Shown here one piece after another: positions 23,026 to 36,281 of a DNA stretch of 64,000 bases; position 1 is the stretch's first letter; each line of letters opens with the position of its first letter. The position numbers and the translations under genes were made by a program. Under the pieces are notes generated by a model that searched no databases, was not told the DNA's origin, and worked only from the letters and a program-made list of their open reading frames with translations. This stretch comes from Gibbula magus (Eukaryota > Mollusca > Gastropoda > Trochida > Trochidae): NCBI GenBank assembly GCA_936450465.1, contig OW388293.1, positions 83,350,134-83,414,133 of the forward strand, written 5' to 3'.

Positions 23026-23940
23026 GATGACAAAGGCTATATCCAACCACCGTATGCTGACTATACAATCAATGTGAAGGGAAGTATCTGACGGCTGATA
23101 AAAGTTTGGAGAAACATTTGATAAATAGTTAATCGATGACATAGGCTATATCCAACCACCATATGCTGACTATACAGTCAATGTGAAGGGAAGTATCTGA
23201 CGGCTGATAAAAGTTTGGAGAAACATTTGATAAATAGTTAATCGATGACATAGGCTATATCCAACCACCATATGCTGACTATACAGTCAATGTGAAGGGA
23301 AGAATCTGATTGCTGATAAAAGTTTGGAGAAACGTTTGATAAATAGTTAATTGATGACATAGGCTATATCCAACCACCGTATGCTGACTATACAGTCAAT
23401 GTGAAGGGAAGTATCTGACGGCTGATAAAAGTTTGGAGAAACGTTTGATAAAAAGTTAATTGATGACATAGGCTATATCCAACCACCGTATGCTGACTAT
23501 ACAGTCAATGTGAAGGGAAGTATCTGACGGCTGATAAAAGTTTGGAGAAACATTTGATAAATAGTTAATCGATGACATAGGCTATATCCAACCACCATAT
23601 GCTGACTATACAGTCAATGTGAAGGGAAGAATCTGATTGCTGATAAAAGTTTGGAGAAACGTTTGATAAATAGTTAATTGATGACATAGGCTATATCCAA
23701 CCACCGTATGCTGACTATACAGTCAATGTGAAGGGAAGTATCTGACGGCTGATAAAAGTTTGGAGAAACTTTTGATAAAAAGTTAATTGATGACATAGGC
23801 TATATCCAACCACCGTATGCTGACTATACAGTCAATGTGAAGGGAAGTATCTGACGGCTGATAAAAGTTTGGAGAAACGTTTGATAAATAGTTAATTGAT
23901 GACATAGGCTATATCCAAGTACCGTATGCTGACTATGCTG
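23026..23940. repeat. 109-bp tandem repeat, eight full copies plus a partial
   Basis: Units start GATGACATAGGCTATATCC at 23026, 23135, 23244, 23353 and so on to 23898. Variant sites (GTATCTGACGG versus GAATCTGATTG, ACATTTG versus ACGTTTG) recur as blocks, implying amplification of multi-unit segments. Confidence 0.96.
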
Positions 23941-24142
23941 TTTGTAGAATGAGTGACAGAGTTGACGCACTACCACTAGTTAACTGCAGGTTGATCCACC
24001 ACCACATGAACAAGATATCTTATGGATGATGTATCTATCATGCATACGTCTGTCTGTTCTGCAACTATCCTGATTATACTTTACAAATACTACTTGGAAA
24101 CGTGCAAGAGTCAAGCTTCCCGGCAATAGGACAGTGAGACTC

Positions 24143-26196
24143 ACGGACAAGATATCTATCATGGACACCCTCTGTCTGCTTCTAGATCTCCATTACTTCA
24201 ATACATGGACAAGATATCTATCATGGACACCTTCTGTCTGCTTCTAGATCTCCAATACTTCAATACATGGACAAGATATCTATCATGGACACCCTCTGTC
24301 TGCTTCTAGATCTCCATTACTTCAATACATGGACAAGATATCTATCATGGACACCCTCTGTCTGCTTCTAGATCTCCATTACTTCAATACACGGACAAGA
24401 TATCTATCATGGACACCCTCTGTCTGCTTCTAGATCTCCATTACTTCAATACATGGACAAGATATCTATCATGGACACCCTCTGTCTGCTTCTAGATCTC
24501 CATTACTTCAATACATGGACAAGATATCTATCATGGACACCTTCTGTCTGCTACTAGATCTCCATTACTTCAATACATGGACAAGATATCTATCATGGAC
24601 ACCTTCTGTCTGCTTCTAGATCTCCATTACTTCAATACATGGACAAGATATCTATCATGGACACCTTCTGTCTGCTTCTAGATCTCCATTACTTCAATAC
24701 ATGGACAAGATATCTATCATGGACACCGTCTGTCTGCTTCTAGATCTCCATTACTTCAATACATGGACAAGATATCTATCATGGACACCTTCTGTCTGCT
24801 TCTAGATCTCCATTACTTCAATACATGGACAAGATATCTATCATGGACACCTTCTGTCTGCTTCTAGATCTCCATTACTTCAATACATGGACAAGATATC
24901 TATCATGGACACCTTCTGTCTGCTTCTAGATCTCCATTACTTCAATACATGGACAAGATATCTATCATGGACACCTTCTGTCTGCTTCTAGATCTCCATT
25001 ACTTCAATACATGGACAAGATATCTATCATGGACACCTTCTGTCTGCTTCTAGATCTCCATTACTTCAATACATGGACAAGATATCTATCATGGACACCT
25101 TCTGTCTGCTTCTAGATCTCCATTACTTCAATACATGGACAAGATATCTATCATGGACACCTTCTGTCTGCTTCTAGATCTCCATTACTTCAATACATGG
25201 ACAAGATATCTATCATGGACACCTTCTGTCTGCTTCTAGATCTCCATTACTTCAATACATGGACAAGATATCTATCATGGACACCTTCTGTCTGCTTCTA
25301 GATCTCCATTACTTCAATACATGGACAAGATATCTATCATGGACACCTTCTGTCTGCTTCTAGATCTCCATTACTTCAATACATGGACAAGATATCTATC
25401 ATGGACACCTTCTGTCTGCTTCTAGATCTCCATTACTTCAATACATGGACAAGACATTATCTATCATGGACACCTTCTGTCTGCTTCTAGATCTCCATTA
25501 CTTCAATACATGGACAAGATATCTATCATGGATACCGTCTGTCTACTTCTAGATCTCCAATACTTCAATACATGGACAAGACATTATCTATCATGGACAC
25601 CGTCTGTCTGCTTCTAGATCTCCATTACTTCAATACATGGACAAGATATCTATCATGGATACCGTCTGTCTACTTCTAGATCTCCAATACTTCAATACAT
25701 GGACAAGACATTATCTATCATGGACACCGTCTGTCTGCTTCTAGATCTCCATTACTTCAATACATGGACAAGATATCTATCATGGACAACGTCTGTCTAC
25801 TTCTAGATCTCCAATACTTCAATACATGGACAAGACATTATCTATCATGGACACCTTCTGTCTGCTTCTAGATCTCCATTACTTCAATACATGGACAAGA
25901 TATCTATCATGGATACCGTCTGTCTACTTCTAGATCTCCAATACTTCAATACATGGACAAGACATTATCTATCATGGACACCTTCTGTCTGCTTCTAGAT
26001 CTCCATTACTTCAATACATGGACAAGATATCTATCATGGATACCGTCTGTCTACTTCTAGATCTCCAATACTTCAATACATGGACAAGACATTATCTATC
26101 ATGGACACCGTCTGTCTGCTTCTAGATCTCCATTACTTCAATACATGGACAAGATATCTATCATGGACAACGTCTGTCAGCTTCTAGATCTCCATT
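24143..26196. repeat. 62-bp satellite-like array, about 33 copies
   Basis: The unit is ATGGACAAGATATCTATCAT, GGACACCTTCTGTCTGCTTC, then TAGATCTCCATTACTTCAATAC. Copies from about 24.8 to 25.4 kb are almost identical. After about 25.44 kb a dimer takes over, alternating a 62-bp unit with a 65-bp unit (GACATTATC insertion, GATACCGTC and CTACTTC variants). The sequences flanking both ends share TACTTTACAAA and ACTTGGAAAC. Confidence 0.97.
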
Positions 26197-27063
26197 GATA
26201 CTTTACAAACACAACTTGGAAACTTGTAACACATTCGACTCCTGGGAAAAGGACAGTTTGACTCCGTCACATGAACCTGATCTCGATGAGCTCCGATCAT
26301 CCATTGCATGGACATCTATCATGGCACCTAACTGAAGTGTGAAACTGCATCGGTGCCATGTTTCCTTGTAACAGGACAGATGAGTGTGATTTGACCATGA
26401 CCTGCTCCTCATTTAAAACAAACATCATCAATCTTATAAAACTGCATTGTTAGACGTGCAAAAAGTGTTGGGAACTGGAAGCACACTTTTCAAGTTTAGA
26501 GCAGTGATCAATGTTGTCTTCTGTGCGAGATCAATGTGCTGACAAAAAGTGCTTGTGAACTTGAGCTTCAAGTGTTACTCTGACATTTCAACTCTATAAA
26601 ACTGATACACTGATGTCCAAAAACTGTTTGGGAAATGGAAAGAGTTTTCGACCTTGGAACACTGATCAATGTGTTGGCAAGAACGGTAGAACCTGATCTC
26701 TAAAGAAATATCAGCCTCATTCACTCCGGGACAGGATCTTGCCATAAACTAGAACAAAGTGGAGATAACTCAACATGTTCATCCAAGGGGATACAAACTC
26801 TGCTGAGGAAAACTAAAGAGTTTGCTCTTAAACTTCATGGAAAAAGCAATACACATGCTCATCCATGGTGATACATTGAGTTTCAGTGAGAAAGTTTAAA
26901 ACTATGCCCATCTTTCTTCTCCAGACCGTGTCTTCAACAGCAAAAGTAATACAAAAGTTTTCCTTGTTTATCAAGGTTATTTCAGCAAAAAGGAAAGAAG
27001 AAATTAGAAGGTATTGATAAAATCCTATATTGTCAACAGTCAAGAAGGTGTTTTAAATAATAT
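26197..27063. other. Unique DNA with an old local duplication
   Basis: A stretch near 26443-26520 (GTGCAAAAAGTGTTGGGAACTGG through CAGTGATCAATG) recurs in diverged form near 26600-26680. No gene seen. Confidence 0.4.
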
Positions 27064-27226
27064 GCTGACAGCTCTTGCTATGTAGAGGACAAGACGATAT
27101 TTGCTGACAGCTCTTGCTATGTAGAGGACAAGATGATATTTGCTGACAGTTCTTGCTATGTAGAGGACAAGACGATATTTGCTGACAGCTCTTGCTATGT
27201 AGAGGACAAGACGATATTTGCTGACA
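27064..27226. repeat. 39-bp tandem repeat, four copies
   Basis: The unit is GCTGACAGCTCTTGCTATGT followed by AGAGGACAAGACGATATTT, nearly identical between copies. Confidence 0.95.
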
Positions 27227-29444
27227 AAGGAATATTGAACCAAAAGTAATTAATGTCCTTGAGAATAGGTGCTGGGTTTCCAACCATGAATGCTTGAATT
27301 TGTGTTTACCTACAATATACTAATAGCAATGTTATCTTGAGACATTTCTCTAGGTTGCTGAATCCAATGGTAAACACTGAAACGGACAACATGACATCAT
27401 CTTTATGGGTTTATGCATGTTGAACTGAAGTTCCAAACTTCTAACACGTGTTATGAATTATGCATACCATAACGGCCTATGGAACATTATTCCACATTTA
27501 TAGTTCTTTGAGACATTCTCAGGGCTGTTAATACTAATGCTCAACTGGACAAGAGGTCAACTTCACTCTGTGTTTATGTAGATGAAGCTAGGAGTCTATT
27601 CTCTGTGGTTATCTTGCTGCTCCTTACTGTCAGTGTAACTGTTGCCTGTACATAAACACTGTCATCCTGGCTCACTGCCGACCCTCGGCTCTCGGCTCCC
27701 TCTGATCCTGTCTGATCCCGTGTGTGATCTGCATCGTGAACACACACCTACACTATACTGTGGTTATCATATGACATCATTCTTATACTGGCATCACAGA
27801 AAAATCATCTTTCTTTAATAATTGTTTTCAATTATGAAACAATCCTGATCTATAAATCACATACAATGGGGTTTGAACTTTATGATGTTGAGATTTTCAA
27901 TTCATGAAGGTCTTTTCTTGAAGTCTATTTCAAACAATGGTGGTACCAAAAGGTTACTGAAATTTAAATCATATTTAAATTATAATGATTTCTGAAATAA
28001 ATGGGAAAGAACCTAAGTGGGCACCTCAAACTTAGCATGAACTACCGGGTATATCTGGAACTATACCTGAGAATGGTTAATTCTTGTCTGTAAACAGGTA
28101 ATACCAGGTGTGTAATTATTGCCTGGCCTCTATACAGAGTTCAAGTGCTGGTTGCAGTGCAGTATTTCACCTTACCTCACCCCGCACCAGCCAGCCTGCA
28201 GCCCATAGCATGCTGATTGTGTGATATAAGTATGTATCCCTGCCCGTGTATCTCTTGTTATCTGCTGTCAGTGATTGCACATGAGATATGAGATATAACT
28301 CCCCTCTATATCTGTCTCCTTTGTATAGGAGAGAGTTGGCTACATCAACACATGTACTGCTCCACACTGATTCTTAACACTGTCATGTTATTACTGCTCA
28401 CTTATACTTCCTCTCTCTACCAGCAGATGGCTGCGAGATAACATTCCGTATTCAACTCCCACACAAAATACTAGAGTATACAAGCTTCAATCAATGCAGA
28501 GAAATATGATATAGACTAACTTCTCTTTGAGAGACCCATTCCTCAGACTCTTCACATGTATTTGTATGTTTAAGTACTTAACTCTTACATCAAAGACAAA
28601 ATGTTGAAGGTAGTTATGTACAAAGGAAGACCATCTTGTTTTAAAAATCTTGGATTGAAGTATTCTCCTTAATCATGAAATTAAAGTAACATTGTTATAT
28701 TTGGTATCACAGATGTAACACTATAACATTTGTCCATGTACTTCCCCTAGATCTATTATTAATAAGGGACAGCACGTTGGGTAAATTTGACTAGAAGAAA
28801 GTCGGGGATATACTCATGTTTGTTCATGTATGCAGAAAATGTACATGTCATTGCATGATGAAAACACAGTCCATTTGAAATACACTGAAGGGCAAAAGAA
28901 ACAATACCTTATTTTCAATAGAGTCAAACACAAAAAGTATTTCTTCCGGATAAAATTGATTTTGAATGTCTGTGATGAGGACGTATCATTTTAAATATAC
29001 AGATGGTAACAGAAGTGTCCCTAAAAATACCTGTTGTTCAACAGTACAATTCATCTATGCTATCCTTGCAACTCAATAGGAGGAACTAGCTTCTCCTTCA
29101 ATCCTTTATCTCCACTACTGAAAACTTTCACATGTGGACAGGACATAACTAATAACAATATCTACATTTAAAACTGAATTAAACTCCATTGCCAAATACA
29201 TGACTTTTCTATATATAAACACAAAGACTTCATTCAACAAACAGCAGATGTTGAGCGAGGTGAGAACTGAATACACACGAGTAAGACACTGGATGAAGCA
29301 ATCCGTCCTGGCTGTAGATACAAGGCAGCTTACATGCTAAATTATGAGATAAAAGAGGAGCAGATTAGAGCACACTTTGAGTTATCAGAGGGAGAATGAA
29401 CTGAGTCCCTCCAACAATTACAGCACTCTGACGTCTTCTGGATA
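27227..29444. other. Unique AT-rich DNA
   Basis: No convincing exon, RNA gene or mobile element seen. Confidence 0.4.
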
Positions 29445-30119
29445 CCTGTCCGTGGTGCAGCAACATTTTTGTGGACAAGAAGGACCTATACCTCTGTCCG
29501 TGGTGCAGCAACAACTTGGTGGACCAGAAGGACCTATACCTCTGTCCGTGGTGCAGCAACAACTTGGTGGATCAGAAGGACCTATACATCTCTCCTTGGT
29601 GCAGCAACAACTTGGTGGATCAGAAGGACCTATACATCTCTCCTTGGTCCAGCAACAACTTGGTGGACCAGAAGAACCTATACCTCTGTCCGTGGTGCAG
29701 CAACAACTTGGTGGACCAGAAGGACCTATACCTCTGTCCGTGGTGCAGCAACAACTTGGTGGACCAGAAGGACCTATACCTCTGTCCGTGGTGCAGCAAC
29801 AACTTGGTGGATCAGAAGGACCTATACATCTCTCCTTGGTGCAGCAACAACTTGGTGGACCAGAAGGACCTATACATCTCTCCTTGGTGCAGCAACAACT
29901 TGGTGGACCAGAAGGACCTATACCTCTGTCCGTGGTGCAGCAACAACTTGGTGGATCAGAAGGACCTATACATCTCTCCTTGGTGCAGCAACAACTTGGT
30001 GGACCAGAAGGACCTATACCTCTGTCCGTGGTGCAGCAACAACTTGGTGGACCAGAAGGACCTATACCTCTGTCCGTGGTGCAGCAACAACTTGGTGGAT
30101 CAGAAGGACCTATACCTCT
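29445..30119. repeat. 48-bp minisatellite, 14 copies
   Basis: The unit is CTGTCCGTGGTGCAGCAACA, ACTTGGTGGACCAGAAGGAC, then CTATACCT. Two linked variants alternate: CCTCTGTCCGTGG and CATCTCTCCTTGG. Because 48 is divisible by three and the unit has no plus-strand stop, all three plus frames stay open. The longest, reading PLSVVQQQLGGPEGPI repeats, has no ATG before the array. Confidence 0.96.
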
Positions 30120-32032
30120 TAAGTATATCCGTATTTACCCAGTTACAGGTCTGATGTCGGTTGTATTGGCAAGAAACAAAGTCGACCTGTAACTCGGCCA
30201 ATATGGAAATACTGAAATAATGACAATTTTATTAATTAACCTTTTTTCAATCTATTTGCACAACCGTAAACCTATCATTTATATTGAAATAATAACATTG
30301 ATAGTTAATTAATAATAGAAGGCGAGCAGACCTATCTACTTGCATTACAGAACTATAGAGCACATGCTTAGAAATTGAAGTCCTTAATTAACTACTATAT
30401 TTTGATACTTGTATCAACTCTCTGACGTGTTGGCGGAACCACAAGCTGCCAGTCAGAAATAGCTGCATCTACCTGAGCCAGGTGAGCTTCACTGCACTTC
30501 GTTAGTGGCAGGAGCTCTTGCTGTACTCACATTCTTCAGATTTCTCAATAAAAGTCCCGAGACTAGTCAACAGTTACCGGTAATTGCTTCACCCTCAAAG
30601 ATTTCACATTTATTACAAATTTGGAAGTTACTTTATAGGTTTTAGATCAGAATAAAATTTATTGTTTAACACTAACTGATGTATCAGATAGATGCAAAAG
30701 AACCTTTTTAAATGTTCCTAAGTTATTTGAAAAATAATTCAGATGATAAGAAGATACTAGAACAGCGCCTATATGGATCCCCAGCAAGATCCTGAGTACC
30801 AACTGCAAAGGTGTTAAAGCAGAAAGTTAAACATTGTGTTTATTTGTTGAACATCGTCACACATGCATCCCCTGGTAACCACATGCAGGGCACCTGCTCC
30901 ACAAATAGCTCAGCACTTGCCCTAGATCAGACATGTTTCTGCACTCAGTCTCCAGACCATGTATAATCACTGTCCTGATCTCTTGCTCTTCCATGGATAT
31001 CTCACAGGTATCACAGTTTGTACTGTCCATACATTCAAGGGTAATACTAAACAGTAACAAGGAAAATGATGGATCAATGATGACCTACTACTAGTAGCAG
31101 GAACAAATCCACCATTGCATCATACAACTGAGACATCCAAAGGTTATATAATGTTCACCACTCTAACATTTTCCTTTCAAGGGACCACAAGTCCTTGAAA
31201 TGTCAGATTCAAGGAGAAGTTAAGCATTCTCTCGCTACAGATCTTTCTCAACACGTGTGATGTTTTCATCCTATAACCACTGTTACCATCAGCCATATTT
31301 CTTGTTTCTTGCATATTGCCAAGTGTTGAAAATTTTCAACGCGGATATTGTCCTTTATTCTATCCAATCAAAAGTCATCTTACATTACTAAATAACTTGT
31401 AAAAACATACAGGTATGACACAGGTGAAGGAAGCCAAGTCTTCTTAAAGGTTACAGCAACAAACCAAATGCTCAGTTTAAAATAAACATGCCGATTGCAA
31501 TCAATCATGATTTTTTTATTGTGAGAACCTGAAAAAGCTTGAATTACTACAGAGGTTACTTGGGAAGAAAAGACTTGAGTAATGTCGGGAGAGAATGGAA
31601 GTTAGATACGTTCAGCAACAATAGCCAGTACCTATTTCCCCAACCCATGAGTTCCTGTAGCGGCACCATGGCAGGTGCTTGTTGGTGTAGCATCACTGGA
31701 CTCGGTGAATAAATAATCTCCTGCTTATCTGAGACGAGGCCTTTTATGAATGAAAACACACACAGTGGGCGGTGTACTCGGAGAAGAAGAGGAAACTCGG
31801 GCTTCATTCAGCTTTACGATGATTGTATTTGCAGATGGCCTACTATCCACCCTTTATTTATAGAACACCTTTCATGATACAAATGTTTCAATTGTACAAA
31901 TCTTTTTATTTAAACTTATTAGAAATAAGTACCCATGACTTAAATGAAAGTAAATGAATAAAATTTATCAGTCGACTTTCATGACAAGTACCACAGAGAA
32001 GAAAGGAAATAGCTCATGTAAGGCATAGACAG
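30120..32032. other. Unique DNA; two short ATG-initiated minus-strand frames
   Basis: Minus-strand frames at 30857-31030 (57 codons from its ATG) and 31556-31807 (83 codons, with a possible GTACTG donor inside) are slightly less AT-rich than their surroundings. Neither resembles a family I know, so they are most likely chance frames. Confidence 0.3.
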
Positions 32033-32399
32033 TTTGACACACCTGCATGTTTGACACACCTGAATGCACCTGTATAACATAGGTACCTAACACACCTGGA
32101 CACATCTGTATGCAAATGGATGACATACCTGGACACATCTGTATAATACACCTGAACACACCTGAATGACAAACCTGTATGATTTACCTGTTTAACACAC
32201 CTGAACATATCTGTACGACATACTTGAACATATCTGTACGACATACCTTAACATATCTGTATGACACATTTGAACATATCTGTATGACACACCTAAACAT
32301 ATCTGTATGACACACTTGAACATATCTGTATGGCACACCTGAACATATCTGTATGACACACTTGAACATACCTATATATATCACAGCTGTATGACACAC
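32033..32399. repeat. 23-bp degenerate tandem repeat
   Basis: The unit is about ATGACACACCTGAACATATC followed by TGT, cleanest in 32200-32380 and decayed to the left. Confidence 0.9.
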
Positions 32400-33264
32400 T
32401 ACAGATTGAAACTAAATAGTAAAGTATAATTTCATAACCCATTAATTCACAGGTTCAATAGCTGTTACTATCTGGACTCCAGACTATTTCAGACTCTGTA
32501 TGGATTTAATCATCAATGTCTATTTTTGTGTTGGGTGTGGTCCTGGGGTAATAATTAGTCCAAAAATTCCAGTTAAAAGATATTTTTCACCTTTTCTGAA
32601 TACATTCAAGTTTTTCAGTTCAGCAAAGGAATCATAAATATTGCTTATTTGTTAGAAAATGTGTATTGTTGCACACTTAGTTGACCAAATGTTTCATAAC
32701 ATATTCATATATAAAAATAAACAAATTTAAAAAAAATAAATTATTTGATATAATAACATTAAAATCTTTTTATTTTTGCATAATGATAAATAATGATAAT
32801 GATTGATAATCTTTATTGTTAAGATATTTTAAACAATATCTGTTTTGTTGAAATGACTCATAAATATGATCTGCCTTTGATTAGAGAATGTCACCAGTGT
32901 TACATCAGGAGAAAAATGAAGTATTGCTGCACAATGATATTGTATTTCAAGCAACAAGATGTCCATGTATGGTCTTACAGTGAGTCACTCTTGTCTTGAT
33001 TCTTGTCAAGAAACATGGATACTTCGAATGAATTACAACAAATGATAAATCAATTCAAACACTCAGTGAAATGGATATCAAGATTTTTGAAATAATAACT
33101 GATTTCAATTTATAGATTCCATTTCAGGCAGTCTTTTAAGAATTAGTTCATTTCTATTCCAACTCACGATTTTGACAAAATAGAATTGATGTAAACGATA
33201 AATGATTTGCTTATAAAGCAGGCTGTCTGATCGACATGGGTTGTATAGCTGTAAGGTATTGGGG
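32400..33264. other. Very AT-rich unique DNA
   Basis: No recognisable feature. Confidence 0.4.
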
Positions 33265-33375
33265 TTTGAAGGGGGAGGGGGGGGGGGGGGGGGGGGGGGG
33301 GGAGGTTTGGGGGTATGGAGGGGGGAGGGGGGGAGGGTGTGGTGTTTGGTGGGGTTTGGAGGGGTGAGTGGGGGA
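33265..33375 (+). repeat. G-rich tract with a 26-G homopolymer
   Basis: An uninterrupted run of 26 G at 33277-33302 is followed by further G4-G7 runs to about 33375. On the G-rich strand it should fold into G-quadruplexes. Exact run length may be affected by sequencing error. Confidence 0.9.
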
Positions 33376-34195
33376 TAAAGTAGTACAAGTAGGAGATCAA
33401 CATATGTATCCAAGGTTGATGGACAATGTGCAATAAGAAGTAATCCTGATTTGAGATTTATTTATCCGAAGGTTCAATTTCCTTTTACAATTTTAAGTGA
33501 ATCCTCGAATCCATTCTGGTTTGTTTCTCTACAAAAGGTGTCTCACCTCCCCTTTCAATATCAAGTGAATCCTCTCGAAAAAAACAACTTGCTTGGAGAT
33601 TCATTTTTTTCCACTTTCAATTTCACCTCTCATTTTCAACATAAGTGAATCTTCCACAAGGGAGGCTGCTTTGAGCATCAACTCCCTATCACTGATACAG
33701 GAATCTTCAATGTTGGGATATAACGCACATCAATTTCAGCAGTGAAGATGAAGTGTTTCCATTTGGAAATATACCAGCCTCTATAAAGGCAAACAGATCA
33801 AAGGGAATAATTGATAAGAAATCTATACAAGATAATGTCATGGTGGCCGAGAAACCGACCTGCTGCATCAATTCTAGTGACAGTGTGTCTAAATTGAATA
33901 ATTTTGAGTGTACAACGCTACGAAGTGACTGTACATGCGATCAAGAGTGACACTTGGTGATACTGGGTAAAGATGTTTTGAAAATGGAAGCACAACTCTG
34001 AACTCTCAAAAGTGTATAGGATTCCATTCGGAAGTGTAACTTAAAAGATGGAGCATTTGAAAATGTTGTCCAGAAAGCTATTACAAAACATACAAGCGAT
34101 AAATGAATTTGTATCAACAGTATCTCTCTTGATCATATAGAAACAGTGTAAGAGATCTGTTATGGTAGGCAGGAGCTGAACCAATAACGGTATCA
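33376..34195. other. Unique AT-rich DNA
   Basis: No recognisable feature. Confidence 0.4.
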
Positions 34196-34460
34196 CCCAG
34201 TGTATGGGGAGTTCCTCTCGACCAGTGGCGCCCGACATGGCAGAGATGAGAGGAGAGACGATATGATCGTACGTCACATCGGTAAATATGGCCCCATTAG
34301 GGACCACAGCACTTGTCAGAGATCAAGCGAAAGCCTCACAAGCATCATTGTCTCTTCCCCATGTCCTCCATACTCGTCCTCGATCAGGGCCCCAGGGAGT
34401 GACAATGCAGCCCCACACATGGATAGTGCTGCTGATGGCTTGAGTTTGGTTGTAATCATT
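34196..34460 (-). other. GC-richer, exon-like island
   Basis: Base composition rises above its AT-rich surroundings. On the minus strand an acceptor-like CCATCAGCAG precedes CACTATCCATG. One frame from there reads SMCGAALSLPGALIEDEYGG and continues to a possible CTT|GTGAGG donor. Further along, another minus frame is open to 34041. It could be a small exon of an unseen gene or a decayed coding fragment. I recognise no family. Confidence 0.2.
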
Positions 34461-34559
34461 CTAAAATGGGTTGTTGGTTATTGATCGGAGAGAGTTCGAG
34501 GAAACAGTTTCCGTTCCGTTCCGTGCTGTTCATTTGCCTCCCAGCGAATCCTGCTGGTA

Positions 34560-34880
34560 CCAAGCCTCTATCACTACTTTCCTACTCTGTCCCTCTCTCC
34601 CTCTCTCTCATTCATCCCTTCAACAGCTGCAGCTTGTTCATCCATTCCATCATTTCTTCATTTACTCTCATTTACTCTCTCACTGCATTCATTGATACAA
34701 CCAGATTCTCTCCTCTCTTTCTTTCATTCTCTTAATAAATTTACTGTGTTTATTGCTTTATCCACCTTTCTCCATTCTTATTCACTCCCTCAGACCTTCC
34801 ATTTATTGCACCCTCCATCATTCCTCCTGTATTGCATGCAACTGTTCTATCTTCATTGCTCATTGTCTCTATAAGCTCAA
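34560..34880 (+). repeat. Pyrimidine-rich low-complexity stretch
   Basis: Dominated by CTCTCTCC, TTCATTCAT and TTTACTCTC-like strings. Plus-strand frames here are Ser/Leu/Phe-rich artefacts. Confidence 0.75.
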
Positions 34881-35778
34881 CTGTTCTGTGGCTGTTGCTT
34901 CCTCTAGCAAGCAGTTCAGTGACTCTCTAAGTGCACAGAAGTGAAGCCCGATTTTAGTCTTTATATATTTGTGGATAGTTACACTTTTCTGTTGTTGATT
35001 TCTCACAAGCAGTTTAAATTGTTGGTTGTCACTTCAGTTTGTGTATGAAGACATACTAGTGAACACCTCGAAAACAGTAGAACACTTTGTATGGAGCTCC
35101 TAAACATTTACATTATATTTATACAGAGAGTTAACAATCAGAGAAATGTGGGAACAGAATATTATAGTTATAACCAGGAGCTTTCCTTGCGAAGGAAGGA
35201 GGTGATCAGTACAGTAAAACATGGAGCTTTCCTCTAGAGGAAAGGAATTAATAAATGTACAGTAAAACATGGAGCTCAGCTACTGAATTAGTTGATGCCA
35301 AATCATCCAAATGGTCAGTTTACAGCAATTGCACCTCAGCTACAAATGGAATAATCCAGAATTGGACACTGGCTTTTGATAAGCTGTCAGGAAAAGGGTT
35401 AATTGATCGTTTTGTTACATCACCTGTCATGACATCAAAGGATTATGACCTACACACAATCCAACAGAGAAAATTTACACCAAGTATATCACAACATATT
35501 CTACCATAATCGACACCTGTCATGACATCAAAGGATTATGGCCTACATACAATCCAAGAGAGAAAACTTACACCAAGTATATCACAACATATTCTACCAT
35601 AGTCCACACCAAGACAAATCTCCAGCCAGAAGAGAAATCGGACAGCTCTCAGATATGTGTACATTCTGGCAAGTCCCGTCCCCATTGATAACTGAAGTCT
35701 GGCACCAACCCAGATAAACCACCTTCACTTCTCACAAAGAGTAGAGGTGGATCATTGGCCTGCATGTAGATACTTAAC
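34881..35778. other. Unique DNA with a 93-bp tandem duplication
   Basis: CACCTGTCATGACATCAAAGG and its following sequence occur at 35421 and again at 35514 with few changes. Two hairpin-like strings with GGAGCTTTCCT lie near 35170-35240. An 84-codon ATG frame at 35255-35509 covers the first copy and is not recognisable. Confidence 0.6.
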
Positions 35779-36281
35779 TATGCATCCTTAACCTGGATAT
35801 ATCCTCAGTTTCTATGCATCCTTTATCCTGTATATATCCTCACTTTCTATGCATCCTTTATCCTGTATATATCCTCAGTTTCTATGCATCCTTTATCCTG
35901 GATATATCCTCAGTTTCTATGCATCCTTTATCCTGGATATATCCTCAGTTTCTATGCATCCTTTATCCTGGATATATCCTCACTTTCTATGCATCCTTTA
36001 TCCTGGATATATCCTCAGTTTCTATGCATCCTTTATCCTGGATATATCCTCAGTTTCTATGCATCCTTTAACCTGGATATATCCTCAGTTTCTATGCATC
36101 CTTTAACCTGGATATATCCTCAGTTTCTATGCATCCTTTAACCTGGATATATCCTCAGTTTCTATGCATCCTTTAACCTGGATATATCCTCAGTTTCTAT
36201 GCATCCTTTAACCTGGATATATCCTCAGTTTCTATGCATCCTTTAACCTGGATATATCCTCAGTTTCTATGCATCCTTTAT
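35779..36281. repeat. 35-bp minisatellite, left part, about 14 copies
   Basis: The unit is TATGCATCCTTTATCCTGGA followed by TATATCCTCAGTTTC. It is interrupted at 36282 by a transposon and resumes in register at 37900. Confidence 0.97.

Noticed and set aside
24143..26196. Possible CRISPR array
   Set aside because: Repeats are contiguous with no unique spacers, no cas genes, and the context is eukaryotic.
29377..30192. 271-codon frame with Gln/Gly/Pro-rich 16-residue repeats
   Set aside because: Starts at TTG with no upstream ATG or clear splice signal; all plus frames are open.
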